Positions 42,115 through 51,966 of a stretch of 64,000 nt of DNA are shown here, one piece after another. A program made the position numbers and the translations under genes. The number at the start of each line of letters is the position of its first letter. Position 1 is the first letter of the stretch. The notes beneath the pieces were generated by a model. It was given only the letters and a program-made list of their open reading frames with translations. It ran no database searches and was not told the origin of the DNA. Source of the stretch: CBDDBU01 sp965226045 (GTDB lineage Bacteria > Pseudomonadota > Alphaproteobacteria > VGEJ01); NCBI GenBank assembly GCA_965226045.1, contig CBDDBU010000026.1, positions 62,001 to 126,000 on the forward strand. Direction: 5' to 3'.

Positions 42115-43779
42115 ATGAAAGCTTCCGATCTGTTCGTCCGTTGTCTAGAGGCCGAGGGTGTCACTCACATCTTCGGTATTCCCGGCGAGGAAAACGCCGA
42201 TGTCATGATCTCGCTGATCGACAGCCCAATCGAGTTCGTCCTGTGTCGCCACGAGCAGGCGGCTGCTTTCATGGCCGACACCTATGGCCGGTTGACGGGA
42301 AAGACCGGCGTCTGCCTCGCTACATTGGGTCCCGGCGCGACAAATCTGGTCACCGGCGTCGCCGACGCCAATATGGATCGCGCGCCGGTTGTGGCCATCA
42401 TTGGGCAGGCGGGCACCGACCGGTTGCACAAGGAGAGTCACCAGAACATGGATTCGATCGCCATGTTCCGGCCGATCTCGAAATGGGCCGAACGGGTGAG
42501 CAACGCACGCAACATTCCGGAGATGGTGCGCAAAGCGTTCAAGATCGCCGAGTCGGAAAAACCGGGTGCCTGCGTGATCGAGTTGCCGGAGGATCTCGCC
42601 AAGCAAAAGACCAACGCTACGCCCATGCCTGTCTACACGACCCGCCGCGCGGCGGCCGACTACAAGGCGGTGGCGCAGGCCATTGACGTCATCGCCGCCG
42701 CCAAAAAGCCGATCATCCTCTCGGGCAACGGCGCGGTGCGTAAGCGCGCCGCCAAGCAACTCCAGCGATTCGCTCAGAAGGCCGGCATTCCGGTGGTGAA
42801 TACCTTCATGGGCAAAGGCGCGATCCCGCGCACCGGTCGCTACAGCCTTCTCACCATCGGCCTGCAGGGCAAGGACCACATCGTCCCCGCCATTAACAGC
42901 TGCGATGTCGTCATCGCGGTCGGCTACGACCTGGTCGAATACAGCCCCGAGCATTGGAACAAGGCGGAAGGCAAGAAGATCGTCCACATCGACTTCCTGC
43001 CGGCCGAGGTCGACGAGAGTTACCCGGTCGCGGTCGATGTCGTCGCCGATGTCGCCGATGCGCTGTGGCAGATGAACGAGGAGCTCAACCGTCGCTACGA
43101 CCACGACAACAAGCTTCCTCTGTTCAAGATCGAGGACTGGGCCCCGTTGCGCCAGACGATTCTGGACGATTTCGCGATGGAGAAGGACGACAAGGGCTTC
43201 CCCATGAAACCCCAGAAGATTCTCTGGGATGTTCGCGAGTTCATGGGTCCGGCCGACATCGTGCTGTCGGACGTCGGCGCGCACAAGATGTGGATATCGC
43301 GCTACTACCAGTGCGACGAGCCCAACACCTGCCTCATCTCCAACGGTTTCTGCTCGATGGGATTCGCGTTCCCCGGCTCGATCGGCGCGAAGATTGCCCA
43401 TCCCGATCGGCACGTACTGTCGATCAACGGCGATGCCGGCTTCATGATGAACATGCAGGACATCGAGACGGCCGTTCGCAAGAAGCTGAACGTGGTCGCC
43501 ATGATTTGGCTGGACGGCGAGTACGGCCTAATCAAGTGGAAACAACAGAATCAGTTCGACGGCAAGCACTCCGATCTGGCTTTCACCAATCCGGACTTCG
43601 CGATGTTGGCGAAGAGCTTCGGCGCTTGGGGCCGTACGCTAACCTCGGCGCAAGAACTCCCCGGCGCCCTGGCCGAGGCGTTCCAGCAAGAAGGCCCGGC
43701 GATCATCGCCGTGCCGGTCGACTATAGCGAGAACCGCAAACTCACCAAGCGGCTGGGCGAGATCGAACTGACGCTGTAG
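42115..43779 (+). CDS. alsS: Acetolactate synthase, catabolic (AlsS) type
   Basis: A 554-residue ThDP enzyme joining two pyruvates. Glu47 in CRHEQAAAFMADTYGRLTGK activates the cofactor. The ThDP/Mg motif GDAGFMMNMQDIETAVRKKLN is near residue 440, and QQNQFDG follows. It groups with the FAD-independent catabolic enzymes by the C-terminal pattern and because no regulatory ilvH lies beside it. That makes acetoin formation a possible role, though no alsD is visible. ATG 42115 was chosen; 27 upstream codons of the open frame look non-coding. Confidence 0.88.
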   Translation: MKASDLFVRCLEAEGVTHIFGIPGEENADVMISLIDSPIEFVLCRHEQAAAFMADTYGRLTGKTGVCLATLGPGATNLVTGVADANMDRAPVVAIIGQAGTDRLHKESHQNMDSIAMFRPISKWAERVSNARNIPEMVRKAFKIAESEKPGACVIELPEDLAKQKTNATPMPVYTTRRAAADYKAVAQAIDVIAAAKKPIILSGNGAVRKRAAKQLQRFAQKAGIPVVNTFMGKGAIPRTGRYSLLTIGLQGKDHIVPAINSCDVVIAVGYDLVEYSPEHWNKAEGKKIVHIDFLPAEVDESYPVAVDVVADVADALWQMNEELNRRYDHDNKLPLFKIEDWAPLRQTILDDFAMEKDDKGFPMKPQKILWDVREFMGPADIVLSDVGAHKMWISRYYQCDEPNTCLISNGFCSMGFAFPGSIGAKIAHPDRHVLSINGDAGFMMNMQDIETAVRKKLNVVAMIWLDGEYGLIKWKQQNQFDGKHSDLAFTNPDFAMLAKSFGAWGRTLTSAQELPGALAEAFQQEGPAIIAVPVDYSENRKLTKRLGEIELTL

Positions 43780-43790
43780 CGCCTGTCATC

Positions 43791-43839
43791 GCGCCACGCG
43801 CCGGCACGGTGGCGCACCAACGCCCGCGCGGCCGGGCGT
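43791..43839. terminator. Two GC-rich hairpins between convergent genes
   Basis: gcgccac/gtggcgc (43791-43797 and 43809-43815) and acgcccg/cgggcgt (43820-43826 and 43833-43839) are perfect 7-bp stems in the 84 bp between the convergent alsS and FAD-oxidase genes. No T-run follows either, so a terminator role is a guess from position. Confidence 0.3.
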
Positions 43840-43863
43840 CTAACCGAGCCCGCGCGGCGTTGG

Positions 43864-45249
43864 CTAGACGCGCAAGATCTTGCCAGGATTCATAATATTC
43901 TGGGGGTCGATGGCGGTTTTTAGCGCCCGCATGACGCTGATGCCCTCGCCGTGCTCGGCGGCGAGGGCATCGATCTTGCCATAGCCCACCCCGTGCTCGC
44001 CGGTGCAGGTGCCATCCATTGCCAGCGCCCGGGTGACCAGCCGCTCGTTGATGCGGTTGGCCTCGGCGATCTCGTCGGGCTGATCGATGTCGACCAGGAA
44101 CGTGAGGTGAAAATTGCCGTCACCGACGTGGCCGACGATCGGCGCGAGCAGGTAGGAGGCATCGATGTCCGCCTTGGTCTCGGCGATGCACTCGGCTAGC
44201 CGCGAGATCGGCACGCATACGTCGGTCGGCCACATATGGCAACCCGGGCGCAACGCCTTGGCAGCATAGGCGGCGTCATGGCGAGCCTGCCACAGCTTGT
44301 TGCGATCTTCGGGCCGATGGGCCCAACGGAAATCGTCGCCGCCGTGATCGCGGGCGATCGCCTGGACCATTTCCGCCTGCTCGTTCGCGCCCGCCTCGGT
44401 CCCGTGGAATTCGAGAAATAGGGTTGGCGCCACGGCAAAGTTGAAATTCGAGAATCGGTTGGTGGCATCCATCATCACGTCGTCGAGCAGCTCGATGCGG
44501 GCAATCGGAACGCCCGACTGAATGGTCAGAATCACAGTATCGACCGCCGCGTCCAGGGTCGCGAACGAGCACACGGCGGCGGTGATCGCCTCAGGAATCC
44601 CGTAAACTCGCAGCGTCGCCTCCGTGATGACCCCGAGCGTCCCCTCCGAGCCCACGAACAGGCGCGTCAGGTCGTAGCCGGCCGACGACTTGCGGGCCCG
44701 ACGCGCCGTGCGAATGGTCCGCCCGTCGGGCAATACTACGGTCAATCCGAGCACGTTATCGCGCATCGTGCCGTAGCGCACCGCGTTGGTGCCTGAGGCC
44801 CGCGTCGCCGCCATGCCGCCGAGCGAGGCGTCGGCCCCCGGATCGATTGGGAAGAACAATCCGGTGTCACGCAGATATTGGTTGAGCTGCTTGCGCGTCA
44901 CGCCCGCCTGAACGATGACATCGAGATCCTCCGCGTTGACGGCAAGGATCTCGTTCATGCCGCTGACGTCGAGGCACACCCCGCCCTCTAGCGCCGCGAC
45001 GTGGCCCTCGAGCGAAGTGCCGGTGCCAAAGGGAATCACCGGCGTCCCGTGCCGCGCGCAAGTCTTGACGATCTCTACCACCTCCGCCGTCGACCTCGCG
45101 AAGGCGACGGCGTCGGGATCATGGGGCGCGTGAAACGACTCGTCTCTGCCGTGTTGTGCCCGCACCGCCGCCACGGTCGACAGACGCTCGCCCAGGAGCG
45201 CTCGAAGCTCGGTCGTCACTGCATCGATAGCGATGGCTGCGTCACTCAT
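43864..45249 (-). CDS. FAD-linked 2-hydroxyacid dehydrogenase (D-lactate/glycolate oxidase type)
   Basis: A 461-residue flavoprotein with an N-terminal FAD_binding_4 domain (VIPFGTGTSLEGHVAALEGG, GLFFPIDPGADASLGGMAAT, LFVGSEGTLGVITEATLRV) and a C-terminal FAD-oxidase domain with the metal/substrate motif VGHVGDGNFHLTFLVD and GEHGVGYGK. This matches D-lactate dehydrogenase (LDHD) and GlcD. No glcE or glcF lies beside it, so a single-chain D-2-hydroxyacid dehydrogenase is more likely. ATG 45249 has GAGG upstream. Confidence 0.9.
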   Translation of the reverse strand: MSDAAIAIDAVTTELRALLGERLSTVAAVRAQHGRDESFHAPHDPDAVAFARSTAEVVEIVKTCARHGTPVIPFGTGTSLEGHVAALEGGVCLDVSGMNEILAVNAEDLDVIVQAGVTRKQLNQYLRDTGLFFPIDPGADASLGGMAATRASGTNAVRYGTMRDNVLGLTVVLPDGRTIRTARRARKSSAGYDLTRLFVGSEGTLGVITEATLRVYGIPEAITAAVCSFATLDAAVDTVILTIQSGVPIARIELLDDVMMDATNRFSNFNFAVAPTLFLEFHGTEAGANEQAEMVQAIARDHGGDDFRWAHRPEDRNKLWQARHDAAYAAKALRPGCHMWPTDVCVPISRLAECIAETKADIDASYLLAPIVGHVGDGNFHLTFLVDIDQPDEIAEANRINERLVTRALAMDGTCTGEHGVGYGKIDALAAEHGEGISVMRALKTAIDPQNIMNPGKILRV

Positions 45250-45339
45250 CACGCGCCTCGGTTTCGGCTAGCGCCGGTAGGAAAGCCGGTGCGGACATCG
45301 TATACAAGGGCACCGACGATACGTAAGGAATCTCGGTCT

Positions 45340-45822
45340 ATGCATCTTCAGGGGTCCTGCCATTGCGGGGCCGTCCGATTCTCGGTCCTATCCCGCACCC
45401 CATACCCCTTCATGCTCTGCTACTGCTCGATCTGTCGCAAGACCGCAGGTGGCGGTGGCTACGCCGTCAATCTCATGGGTGACAACGAGACGTTGACGGT
45501 GCGAGGCCGGCGCCATGCGCGCGTCTACCAGGCAACCATCGACGGGGAACTGAGCGAAGCTCAGCGCCACTTTTGCGGCCGCTGCGGCAGCGCGCTTTGG
45601 CTGTGGGACCCGCGCTGGCCCGAACTTATCCATCCCTTCGCGTCGGCCATCGATTCCGAGCTGCCGCCGGCACCGGAGAGCGCGCACATCATGCTAGATT
45701 CCGCGGCGGGGTGGGTTCCGCGCCCGCGACCCGGCCGCAAGAACAAGACCTTCGCTGGCTACGGCGCCGACAGCATCGAGGGCTGGCACCGCGCCCATGG
45801 GCTCTACGAGGACGAGGCGTGA
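45340..45822 (+). CDS. Gfa/CENP-V family zinc protein
   Basis: A 160-residue protein with the fold of glutathione-dependent formaldehyde-activating enzyme. The zinc ligands are in GSCHCGAVRF (Cys7, Cys9 region), MLCYCSICRKTAG and HFCGRCGSALWLW. Only Gfa itself is tied to formaldehyde; most relatives have no known substrate. ATG 45340 has AAGGA ten bases upstream. It overlaps the thioesterase start (GTGA), so the two are coupled, and it is divergent from the FAD-dehydrogenase gene. Confidence 0.88.
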   Translation: MHLQGSCHCGAVRFSVLSRTPYPFMLCYCSICRKTAGGGGYAVNLMGDNETLTVRGRRHARVYQATIDGELSEAQRHFCGRCGSALWLWDPRWPELIHPFASAIDSELPPAPESAHIMLDSAAGWVPRPRPGRKNKTFAGYGADSIEGWHRAHGLYEDEA

Positions 45823-46319
45823 GCGCACCGGGCGACTTCGCGGCGCCGCTCGATCTCGGCGACGATCATGTCCGCACGGAGTGGATCGACTACAACGGCC
45901 ACATGAACGTCGCCTATTATGTGCTGGCGTTCGACTACGCGACCGACAGGCTGTATGACCGCATCGGGCTCGGCCAGGCATACATGGCCGCCCACCGATG
46001 CTCCACCTTCACACTGGAGAGCCACATCAACTACCTACAGGAAGTGCAGCGCAGCGACCCTCTCCGGTTCGCCGGTCAGTTGCTGGATTTCGACACCAAG
46101 CGCATCCACTGGTACTGCGACATGTTCCACCGCGAGGAGGGTTACCACGCCGCGGCGTTGGAGTTCCTTACCATCCACGTCGATATGGAGAGTCGCCGCT
46201 CGGCCCCGTTCCCCGCCGACGTTCTCGCCACGCTGGGCGCGTTGAAGGCGGCGCATAGCGCGCTGCCGACTCCGAAACTTGCCGGTCGCACCATCGGTAT
46301 TCGCCGTGCCACGGACTGA
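45819..46319 (+). CDS. Hot-dog fold thioesterase-like protein
   Basis: A 166-residue protein. RTEWIDYNGHMNVAYYVLAF is the signature of the 4-hydroxybenzoyl-CoA thioesterase/FatB-like group (the catalytic Asp in DYNGHMN). HINYLQEVQRSDPLRF and the EEGYHAAALEFLTIHVDM strand complete a single hot-dog domain. GTG 45819 overlaps the preceding stop. The acyl-CoA substrate is unknown; relatives include carnitine-operon thioesterases. Confidence 0.82.
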   Translation: MSAPGDFAAPLDLGDDHVRTEWIDYNGHMNVAYYVLAFDYATDRLYDRIGLGQAYMAAHRCSTFTLESHINYLQEVQRSDPLRFAGQLLDFDTKRIHWYCDMFHREEGYHAAALEFLTIHVDMESRRSAPFPADVLATLGALKAAHSALPTPKLAGRTIGIRRATD

Positions 46320-46325
46320 TCGGTG

Positions 46326-46832
46326 ATGCCTCGCGCCCTGCTCGCGGGTTTGCTCGTGCTGACCTCGGTCCTGGGGCTCGGGGTCGCCGGCGCCGAAGCC
46401 GCCTGCACGGACCCCGCCCGACCGGGCGTCGACTGGTCGCGATGCTATTTCGAGGAAACAAACCTCGCCGGTGCTGATGTCTCGAATGGCCGGCTGCGTG
46501 ACGCGCGATTCAACCGCACCGACCTCTCCGGCAGCAATTTCACCGAGATCGACGGCCGCCGCGCCAAATTCATCACCGCCAACCTTGCCGGCGCGCGCTT
46601 CGACAGGGCCCAGCTGAACGAGGCCGACTTCACCAAGGCCAACCTGGCGGGGGCTTCGTTCCGGGGCGCGGACCTGCGTCGCGCCCTCCTGTTCCGCGCC
46701 ATCCTGCGTGGCGCCGATCTGACCGAGGCGCGAATGACCGGTGCGGATCTGCTCAATGCCGACCTATCCGGCGCGACCTGGACCGACGGCCAGACGGTGT
46801 GCGCCGAGGGCTCGATCGGGCGGTGCAACTGA
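46326..46832 (+). CDS. Secreted pentapeptide-repeat protein
   Basis: A 168-residue protein with a cleavable signal peptide (residues 1-24, ending AGAEA). About ten pentapeptide repeats follow: TNLAGADV, ANLAGARF, ANLAGASFRGADL, AILRGADL and GADLLNADLSGATW, which would form a right-handed quadrilateral helix. Two Cys near the start and two at the C-terminus (TVCAEGSIGRCN) may form disulphides in the periplasm. ATG 46326 has a GTG one codon upstream as an alternative. Role unknown. Confidence 0.8.
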   Translation: MPRALLAGLLVLTSVLGLGVAGAEAACTDPARPGVDWSRCYFEETNLAGADVSNGRLRDARFNRTDLSGSNFTEIDGRRAKFITANLAGARFDRAQLNEADFTKANLAGASFRGADLRRALLFRAILRGADLTEARMTGADLLNADLSGATWTDGQTVCAEGSIGRCN

Positions 46833-46960
46833 AGCGCGGCTTGATAGGCGCCGCCAGACCCGCCAGCTAACGCGTCACGGGCTTCTCCCCTCCTCGCGTC
46901 CTCCGCGAGGTCGCGCACCGCCTCACCGGCAACGAGCATCTCGTCCTGTGGGGGCTGGCT

Positions 46961-48645
46961 GTGGTCGTCCGCATCGTCGTCGGTGGCGCGGCCATCGGCT
47001 TTCGTGAACTCCTCGGCTTGATCCAACTGACCGCGTTCGGCTCGCCCTTGGCGCAAGTGCAAACCCTGGCCGGCGGGTTTGCGTGGTGGCACTTGCTGCT
47101 GGTCCCGCAGGGGGCGGTCTACTCACCGGTCTGTTCATACACTTCGTGTTTCCAGGGCGGGCGCCACTTGGGGTCGCACAGGTGATTGAGGCCGGCGCGG
47201 TCAAGGACGGGCACATGCCCTTTGTCCAAAGCATCAGCGCGACGGCCATCAGCGCCGCCTCCCTCGGTGTCGGGGCCTCGGCCGGGCGCGAAGGGCCGAT
47301 GATCCACCTGGGCGCCACCCTCGCCGCCCAGGCCGCGTGCCTGTTGCGGCTCAACCCGTCGCTGTCGCTGACCCTTCTAGGCTGCGGGGTGGCGGCCGGC
47401 GTGGCTGCCTCGTTCAACGCGCCGCTCGCCGGCATGTTCTTCGCGATCGAGGTCGTGATCGGCCGCTACGCTCCGCAGGCGTTCGCGCCGGTCGTCATTG
47501 CTTCGGTCGCCGGCACCATCGTCTCGCGGAGCTACTACGGCGGTTATCCGGCCTTCGTCATACCTGATTACGCCCTGGTCTCGATTCTTAAGTTCCCCGC
47601 CTTCATTGTCCTCGGGGTTCTGTGCGCGGCCGTGGCGTTGGCGATGATGCGCGGGATCATGCTGGTCGATGATGGCGTCACGCGCTTGCGTGTGCCGGTT
47701 TGGGCTCGACCGATGTGCGGCGGTCTGATCATCGGAGCGATCGCTCTCGAGTTCCCCGAGGTGCTCGGCGTTGGCTACCAGGCAACCGACTCAGCCCTGC
47801 AGGGCGACCTCTCGTTGTGGCTTCTGCTCGCGCTGGTCGCCGCCAAGCTCGCAGCGACGGCGGTCACGCTCGGTTGTCGCTTCGGTGGTGGGGTGTTCAG
47901 CCCGGCGCTCTTCGTCGGCGCCATGACCGGCGGGGCATTTGGCGTCGTCGCGGTCGGCGTGTTCACCGATGTGGGCCTCAGTCCCACCCTCTACGCCTTG
48001 GTCGGAATGGCCGCGGTCGCCGCGCCCGTGCTCGAGGCGCCGATCTCGACGGCGCTGATCATCTTCGAATTAACCGGTGACTATGCCGTCACGGTCGCGG
48101 CTATGGCGGCAGTCGCTCCCGCCAGCCTGATCGTCCACCAAGCGGTGGGCGTGTCGTTCTCCGGCTGGCAATTGTGCCGGGCCGGGCTCGATTTGCGCGA
48201 CGGGCGGGCCACCAACCTGTTGCGCCACGCGTCGGTGCGCCAGCACATGAACGAGGATTTTCGCGTCATTCCCGAAACGATGCCGCTGGTCGACATTCGC
48301 AAACTGCTGGGGAAAACCAGCGAAGACCTGTTCGTCGTGTGCGACCTGCGAGGATGCTTGGTCGGCACCCTGTCGCTCTCCGATCTCAGGGCTACCGTCT
48401 TCGATGACCACACCGACGATGAGACGCCAGCGGGCGAAATCGCAAGCGACGTACCGGTCGTGACGCTCGGCGACAATCTCGAAACCGCCCTCGATCGTCT
48501 GAACGCGAGCATGGTGGAATGCCTACCCGTGGTGCGCGACGAAGAGTCGCGCCGCGTCGCGGGTCTGCTCCGACACAAGGATGTCCTCCTTGCCTACAAC
48601 CGCGCGTTGATGGTGCGGCAAGCGGCCCCCCACGATGAGCGCTAA
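46961..48645 (+). pseudogene. ClC-type chloride channel/transporter with CBS domains, frameshifted
   Basis: The C-terminal frame (from about 47110) holds the selectivity blocks GREGPMIHLGA and GGGVFSPALFVGAMTGG, helices, and two CBS domains to 48645. The N-terminal frame from 46961 or earlier encodes IVVGGAAIGFRELLGLIQL and WWHLLLVP. The sense jumps frame at about 47108, where gtcccgcaggggg lacks one base relative to VPAGGGLLTGL. The total length is not a multiple of three. No ATG, GTG or TTG precedes the first helix after the in-frame TAA at 46868. A shorter product could start at 47083 but would lack helices A-B. The channel is probably non-functional, unless the base loss is a sequencing error. 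Confidence 0.7.
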
Positions 48646-48680
48646 GCCGCGGCCGTGGCGGCACGTGTTATGATGGGATC

Positions 48681-50972
48681 GTGACCGCGTCCGACCCCTT
48701 CGACATTGCCGACTACGCGCCGTCCACGTCCGGTTCGCCGGGTCATGGCGAAGCGCCAGCGCCGCCCTACCTCGAGCACCTGAACGAGGTGCAACGCGAG
48801 GCCGTGGAGGCGACCGAAGGACCGCTCCTGGTGCTGGCCGGCGCGGGGACAGGCAAGACTCGGGTCTTGACGACGCGGATCGCCCACATCCTCCACCGCC
48901 AGCTGGCATGGCCGAGCCAGATCCTCGCCGTCACCTTTACCAACAAAGCCTCACGCCAAATGCAAGACCGGGTCGCCGCATTGGTCGGGGGCCGTATCGA
49001 AGGCATGTGGCTCGGCACCTTCCACGCCAATGGCGTGCGCATTCTCCGCCGCCACGCCGAGCTGGTTGGCCTCAAGTCCAGCTTCACGATCCTTGGCACC
49101 GACGATCAACTGCGGCTTCTCAAGCAACTTCTGCAGGCGGCCAACATCGACGAGAAGCGCTGGCCGTCGCGCGCTCTGGCCGGCATCATCGACCGGTGGA
49201 AGGACAAGGGGCTGCGGCCCGAGCAGGTCAAACCCGGCGATGCGGGTGAGTTCGCGATGGGCAAATCCCTGGAGCTGTACGAGGCCTATCAGGCACGGTT
49301 GCGGGCGCTCAACGCGGTCGACTTCGGCGACCTGCTCCTCCACTGCCTGACGCTATTCACCGCCACTCCCGACCTGCTCGCCGAGTATCAGCGGCGCTTC
49401 ATGTACATCCTGGTTGATGAGTACCAAGATACCAACGTCGCCCAGTACCTGTGGCTTCGGCTCCTCGCGCAGGAACGCCGAAACCTCTGCTGTGTCGGCG
49501 ATGACGACCAGTCGATCTACGGCTGGCGTGGCGCCGAGGTCGGCAACATCCTGCGCTTCGAGCACGACTTTCCCGGCGCCCGCGTCATTCGGCTCGAGCG
49601 CAACTACCGCTCGACGCCACACATTCTAGCCTGCGCGTCCGACCTGATCGCGCACAACGAGGGGCGGCTCGGCAAGACCCTTTGGACCGACGGCGACGAG
49701 GGCGAGAAGATATCCGTGCGCGGCCTTTGGGATGCCGATGAAGAGGCGCGTGTTGTCGGCGAGGAGATCGAGGCCTTGCAGCGTCGCGGCCAGGCTCTCA
49801 ACGAGATCGCCATCTTGGTCCGTGCCAGCTTCCAGACCCGCGAGTTCGAGGATCGTTTTCTCACCTTCGACATTCCCTACCGCATCATTGGCGGTGTGGG
49901 CTTTTACGAGCGGCAGGAGATCCGCGACGCCATTGCCTACCTGCGGGTCGTTCATCAGCCCGACGATGATCTCGCCTTTGAGCGTATCGCCAATGTGCCA
50001 AAGCGCGGCATCGGCGACGCGACGATGCAGTTACTCCATCGACTCGGGCGCGCCGAAGGGCGCTCGCTCTACGATGCGGCATGGTCGCTCACCGAAACCG
50101 ATGAGATTCGCCCTCAAGCGCGCCGAGCGCTGCGCGGCCTTCTCGACTCGTTCGCCCGTTGGCGCGGCATGGCAGGCAACACCGCGCTTCCGCGCCTGGT
50201 CGAAATCGTGCTCGATGAATCGGGCTACACCGAGAAATGGCAGAGAGCCGGAACGGTCGACGCGCCGGGCAGGCTCGACAACCTCAAGGAGCTGGTCGCG
50301 GCGACCGAGGAATTCGAGACCCTGACCGCCTTTCACGACCACGTCAGTCTGGTCATGGATAACGAAGCCAACGCCAGCGGGGATGCCGTGAATCTGGTCA
50401 CGCTCCATGGCGCCAAGGGGCTTGAGTTCGACGCCGTCTTCCTGCCGGGATGGGAGGAAGGGCTTTTCCCGCACCAACGCGCGCTCGATCAGAGCGGCAC
50501 GGCCGGGCTGGAGGAAGAGCGCCGCCTTGCGCACGTCGGCCTCACCCGCGCGCGCAAACGGCTTTATGTGTCTTACGCCGCGAGCCGGCGAATCTACAAC
50601 TCTTGGCAATCGAGCGTCCCCTCGCGCTTTGTCGACGAGCTGCCGGCGGAGCATATCAACCACGTCTCCGAGCTTGGTCTCTACGGTCGAAGCGCGCGCG
50701 GACCTGAGGAGCAAACGGTCGAGCGTCCGGCGATGGGTCGCCGTGCCAGCCGCTATCGCCCTGTCACATCGGCCGGACTCGTGCTTGAGGATCGTCACCG
50801 CGGGCAGGAGTTCACGGACGAGCCCTCCGGCGAGTTCAAAGCGGGCATGCGAGTCTTCCACCAAAAATTCGGCTACGGACATATCGCCGCCGTCGACGGC
50901 AACCGCTTACAGATCGACTTCGAAAAGGCCGGGTCCAAGCGGGTGATCGACTCTTTCGTTGAACTCACCTGA
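48681..50972 (+). CDS. pcrA: ATP-dependent DNA helicase UvrD/PcrA
   Basis: A 763-residue SF1A helicase for repair and replication restart. Motif I is GAGTGKT (residues 54-60), motif Ia is VTFTNKASRQM, motif II is VDEYQDTN, motif III is VGDDDQSIYGWRGA, motif IV is RNYRST, motif V is LVTLHGAKGLEFDAVFLPG, and motif VI is HVGLTRARKRLYVSY. The C-terminal end (KAGMRVFHQKFGYGHIAAVD) is the Tudor-like tail that binds RNA polymerase in relatives. GTG 48681 is the only good start. It lies seven bases after a TATGAT word, so the message may be nearly leaderless. prmA follows with a small overlap. Confidence 0.95.
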   Translation: MTASDPFDIADYAPSTSGSPGHGEAPAPPYLEHLNEVQREAVEATEGPLLVLAGAGTGKTRVLTTRIAHILHRQLAWPSQILAVTFTNKASRQMQDRVAALVGGRIEGMWLGTFHANGVRILRRHAELVGLKSSFTILGTDDQLRLLKQLLQAANIDEKRWPSRALAGIIDRWKDKGLRPEQVKPGDAGEFAMGKSLELYEAYQARLRALNAVDFGDLLLHCLTLFTATPDLLAEYQRRFMYILVDEYQDTNVAQYLWLRLLAQERRNLCCVGDDDQSIYGWRGAEVGNILRFEHDFPGARVIRLERNYRSTPHILACASDLIAHNEGRLGKTLWTDGDEGEKISVRGLWDADEEARVVGEEIEALQRRGQALNEIAILVRASFQTREFEDRFLTFDIPYRIIGGVGFYERQEIRDAIAYLRVVHQPDDDLAFERIANVPKRGIGDATMQLLHRLGRAEGRSLYDAAWSLTETDEIRPQARRALRGLLDSFARWRGMAGNTALPRLVEIVLDESGYTEKWQRAGTVDAPGRLDNLKELVAATEEFETLTAFHDHVSLVMDNEANASGDAVNLVTLHGAKGLEFDAVFLPGWEEGLFPHQRALDQSGTAGLEEERRLAHVGLTRARKRLYVSYAASRRIYNSWQSSVPSRFVDELPAEHINHVSELGLYGRSARGPEEQTVERPAMGRRASRYRPVTSAGLVLEDRHRGQEFTDEPSGEFKAGMRVFHQKFGYGHIAAVDGNRLQIDFEKAGSKRVIDSFVELT

Positions 50973-51966
50973 CCGGCCCCACGCCGCCAAGATCGGCGCC
51001 GGCGTTTGGCGCATCGAGTTTACGGTTCTCGAAGCGGCGGTGCCGGAGTTCGAAGCAGCGATCGAGGCTCAATCTCTGGCGCTATCGGTCTTCCCCGTGG
51101 GTCCGGCGGCGCACGGTCGGCACCTCGTCAGCGCGATCATGGCTGAGCGGCCGAACCCTGCCAACCTACGAGCCCTGCTCGGCGTCGCGGCCGTTCGCGT
51201 CGGCATCGGGTCGCCCCAAGCGGACATCGCCTGGCTACCGGCCGAGGGATGGGTCGAACGTTCTCTTGACCTTCTTCCGCCTATTCGCGTTGGTCGATTT
51301 TGGATCCGGGGCTCGCATCACCCGCCCATCGGCGGCCCCTCATCACTGTGCATCGACGCGGGCGCCGCCTTCGGTACGGGTGGTCACGAAAGCACACGCG
51401 GCTGCCTCATGGCGATCGAGCGACTCGCACACTCTCGAGCCTACCGCCGCCCCCTCGACATCGGCACCGGCACCGGCGTGCTGGCGATGGCTATGGCACG
51501 GCTCTTTCGGGCGCACGTCATCGCCGGCGACAACGATCCGCTGGCGGTCGATGTCGCGCGGCGCAATGTCGCCCGCAATGAGCTGGGAGGATGGGTTCGA
51601 ATACGGGAAGTCGACGGCTTTGGCGCATCTGCCGTCTCGCGCGGCGGGCCCTACGACCTGATCGTCATGAACCTGTTGTTGGGGCCGATCATCGTCATGG
51701 CGCCAGCGGTCGCTCGCCACTTGACCGGCGATGGCCGAGTAATCCTCTCGGGCCTATTGCGTCGGCAGGCGCGAACCGTGATCGCGCGCTACGTTGCTCT
51801 TGGCCTTCGACTGGAGAGCCGCATCACCGCCGGAGAGTGGGAGACGCTAGTCCTCCGCTCAAGCGGCCGAGCAAAACGGCACTTGGTCGCCAACGGGGAC
51901 GGCGCGCGCCGGCGAATGCCCGTTGGCGACGGCGAGCGCGGCGCCGCGGGTCAGTTCGATATCTGA
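50959..51966 (+). CDS. prmA: Ribosomal protein L11 methyltransferase
   Basis: A 335-residue class I methyltransferase. The SAM site is AFGTGGHESTRGC and DIGTGTGVLAMAMARLFRA. NLLLGPIIVMAP carries the Asn of the PrmA N-x-L-type loop. The N-terminal L11-binding domain precedes it. The start appears to be TTG 50959, overlapping the pcrA stop; no other start codon fits. The last 36 codons extend past the usual end and overlap, on the opposite strand, the DUF1127 gene. Position after pcrA and before pepP is common in alphaproteobacteria. Confidence 0.85.
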   Translation: MNSPDRPHAAKIGAGVWRIEFTVLEAAVPEFEAAIEAQSLALSVFPVGPAAHGRHLVSAIMAERPNPANLRALLGVAAVRVGIGSPQADIAWLPAEGWVERSLDLLPPIRVGRFWIRGSHHPPIGGPSSLCIDAGAAFGTGGHESTRGCLMAIERLAHSRAYRRPLDIGTGTGVLAMAMARLFRAHVIAGDNDPLAVDVARRNVARNELGGWVRIREVDGFGASAVSRGGPYDLIVMNLLLGPIIVMAPAVARHLTGDGRVILSGLLRRQARTVIARYVALGLRLESRITAGEWETLVLRSSGRAKRHLVANGDGARRRMPVGDGERGAAGQFDI

